A DNA stretch of 14,577 bases from JBNKLG01 sp050292235. Lineage in GTDB: Bacteria; Pseudomonadota; Gammaproteobacteria; Chromatiales; Chromatiaceae. The stretch covers positions 1 to 14,577 of the forward strand of contig JBNKLG010000074.1 of the NCBI GenBank assembly GCA_050292235.1. The letters run 5' to 3'. The notes under the pieces were generated by a model that saw only the letters and a list, made by a program, of their open reading frames with translations, was not told where the DNA came from and ran no database searches. This document shows, piece after piece, positions 13,084-14,577 of the stretch (the first letter of the stretch is position 1; every line of letters begins with the position of its first letter). The translations under genes and the position numbers were made by a program.

Positions 13084-14577
13084 GTGGAATTACAAACCTT
13101 AACTTATATCGTAGTGGGTGCGACCTTCGCCCTCTACATCGGCATTGCCATCTGGTCGCGTGCCTCCAGCACCGGTGAGTTTTATGTGGCTGGCGGTGGC
13201 GTTCATCCCGTCCTCAACGGTATGGCGACAGCGGCTGACTGGATGTCAGCGGCTTCCTTTATCTCTATGGCGGGTATGATCGCCTTTAAAGGTTATGGCG
13301 GTTCGGTCTTTTTGATGGGCTGGACTGGCGGCTATGTGCTGCTGGCCCTGCTCCTGGCCCCCTATCTGCGCAAGTTCGGCAAGTTTACGGTGCCTGAGTT
13401 TATCGGTGACCGTTTTTACTCCCGTACCGCTCGATTGGTGGCTGTATTCTGCCTCATCCTGGCCTCCATTACCTACGTTATCGGCCAGATGAAGGGGATC
13501 GGCGTGGCCTTCTCCCGCTTTTTGGAGATTCGATACGACTATGGTCTCGGTATCGGTATGCTGATCGTCTTTTTCTACGCTGTATTGGGTGGCATGAAGG
13601 GCATCACTTATACCCAGATTGCCCAGTATTGCGTACTCATCTTCGCCTATACCGTACCTGCCGTCTTCATCTCTATGAACCTGACCGGCAGTCCTCTGCC
13701 GCAACTGGGGCTGGGTGGTATGCATCTGGAAAGCAGCATGTCTCTGCTGGACAAGCTGGATCAGGTGGTAACGGATCTGGGCTTTCATGAGTACACCACT
13801 CAGAAGGAGGGCAATACCCTCAATATGTTTGCCTATACCCTGTCGCTGATGATTGGTACCGCGGGCCTGCCTCACGTCATCATCCGCTTCTTTACCGTAC
13901 CCAAGGTCAAAGACGCCCGTTCTTCCGCCGGCTGGGCTCTGGTTTTCATCGCTCTGCTCTATACCGTAGCACCTGCTGTGGGTGCCATGGCTCGCCTGAA
14001 TCTGATGAACACCATTCAGGTGGGTGACGTGGGTTCTGCGGAAGGTAACCTGGTGTACGAACAGCGGCCCCAGTGGTTCAAGAACTGGGAAAAAACCGGC
14101 CTGTTAGCTGTGGCACCTGCTTATCCCTCCAAGAAGGAAAATGAGGACGCTTCTGCTGCCGAAGCCCGCGAAAAAATCCATCAATATCTTAAAGATAATC
14201 CCCAAGCAAAGGCTGTCTTTAAGGATAAGGATGGGAACCTGATTTCCGATCATATTTGTGAAGAGTGTGCTTTGGTTTTCTTGGATAAAAACGGCGATGG
14301 TCGTATTCAGTACTACAACGAAAAGAATGAGGCCTTTACTGACAAAGCGAAGTCCTATGGCTGGAAAGGCAACGAGATGGTCAAAGTGGATAATGACATC
14401 ATGGTGCTGGCCAACCCGGAAATCGCCAAGCTGCCCAACTGGGTCATCGCCCTGGTGGCCGCCGGTGGTCTGGCTGCTGCGCTCTCTACCGCAGCAGGTT
14501 TGTTGCTGGCCATCGCCTCTTCGATCTCCCATGATCTCTTAAAGGGTATCTTCGCCCCCAACATGTCGGAGAAATCG
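13084..14577 (+). CDS. VC_2705/ActP-like sodium/solute symporter, large subunit (3' end beyond window)
   Basis: The frame is open from the GTG at 13084 to the window edge: 498 residues, incomplete at the C-terminus. Many helices are visible. SSS-family landmarks are GEFYVAGGGVHP (31-42), ATAADWMSAASFISMAG (48-64), RKFGKFTVPEFIGDRF (96-111), IGTAGLPHVIIRFFTV (257-272) and AALSTAAGLLLAIASS (465-480). A soluble loop (about 318-445) interrupts the membrane domain, between WFKNWEKTG and ANPEIAKLPNWV. It holds an EF-hand-like segment DKNGDGRIQYYN (401-412), a second related segment DKDGNLIS (381-388) and a CEEC motif (392-395). The transporter probably moves a small organic acid such as acetate with Na+, with the DUF4212 protein as partner. 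The substrate is inferred only from family. The start has a GAGGGGG site at a reasonable distance. Confidence 0.93.
   Translation, partial: MELQTLTYIVVGATFALYIGIAIWSRASSTGEFYVAGGGVHPVLNGMATAADWMSAASFISMAGMIAFKGYGGSVFLMGWTGGYVLLALLLAPYLRKFGKFTVPEFIGDRFYSRTARLVAVFCLILASITYVIGQMKGIGVAFSRFLEIRYDYGLGIGMLIVFFYAVLGGMKGITYTQIAQYCVLIFAYTVPAVFISMNLTGSPLPQLGLGGMHLESSMSLLDKLDQVVTDLGFHEYTTQKEGNTLNMFAYTLSLMIGTAGLPHVIIRFFTVPKVKDARSSAGWALVFIALLYTVAPAVGAMARLNLMNTIQVGDVGSAEGNLVYEQRPQWFKNWEKTGLLAVAPAYPSKKENEDASAAEAREKIHQYLKDNPQAKAVFKDKDGNLISDHICEECALVFLDKNGDGRIQYYNEKNEAFTDKAKSYGWKGNEMVKVDNDIMVLANPEIAKLPNWVIALVAAGGLAAALSTAAGLLLAIASSISHDLLKGIFAPNMSEKS

Noticed and set aside
13246..13875. 209-residue minus-strand frame over the symporter
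   Set aside because: His/Gln-rich antisense shadow of conserved symporter sequence.
14104..14532. 142-residue minus-strand frame over the symporter insertion
   Set aside because: Antisense to the continuous symporter frame, which runs through both flanking family motifs.

Overview
The window looks like a chromosomal segment of a sulfur-oxidising gammaproteobacterium, of the general kind found among Chromatiales-type sulfur oxidisers and their symbiotic relatives. The strongest pointer is the rhodanese - TusA - DsrE2-like gene trio at the left end, a known cytoplasmic sulfur-trafficking module of sulfur oxidisers. The paired small-subunit/Na+ symporter at the right end also fits marine or sulfur-oxidising Proteobacteria. 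A genus cannot be named from sequence alone. No rRNA, tRNA, CRISPR array, insertion sequence or phage gene was seen, and no gene-free stretch exceeds 300 bases.

Left end (1-1391, + strand): rhodanese, TusA and a DsrE2-type protein, with candidate promoters ahead of the rhodanese and ahead of tusA. A strong intrinsic terminator closes the module and probably also serves the convergent gene on the other strand. Next on the minus strand is a membrane diguanylate cyclase with a periplasmic ABC-type substrate-binding sensor (1468-3195). A long perfect hairpin (3356-3385) and a small two-helix membrane protein (3414-3743) follow.

Centre (3809-9937, all minus strand, so transcribed right to left): an MscS-type channel overlaps a flippase-like/LPG-synthase-TM membrane protein by four bases. 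Then come an SLC13-type anion transporter carrying two RCK_C (TrkA-C) domains and an OmpR-type response regulator overlapping its sensor histidine kinase. The response regulator is broken: its DNA-binding domain is read in a different frame from its receiver domain. This is either a real loss of the regulator or a sequencing/assembly error.

Right part: a small plus-strand locus (10148-10581) combines a 24-codon ORF with a perfect Shine-Dalgarno sequence and, through a four-base overlap, a possible 120-residue two-helix membrane protein. It converges on a two-RCK potassium channel (minus), preceded in its operon by a small conserved-looking membrane protein of unknown function. Divergent from these, on the plus strand, are a DUF4212-type small subunit and the VC_2705/ActP-like sodium/solute symporter, cut by the right edge. 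The symporter carries an unusual soluble insertion with EF-hand-like loops and a CxxC motif.

Read together, the window combines sulfur transfer with ion and solute handling (mechanosensitive channel, K+ channel, SLC13 carrier, Na+ symporter) and membrane-based signalling (two-component system, c-di-GMP synthesis). No clearly new multi-gene defence or mobile system was found. The best candidates for something undescribed are the coupled small-ORF locus at 10148-10581, the symporter insertion, and the small 3414-3743 protein.
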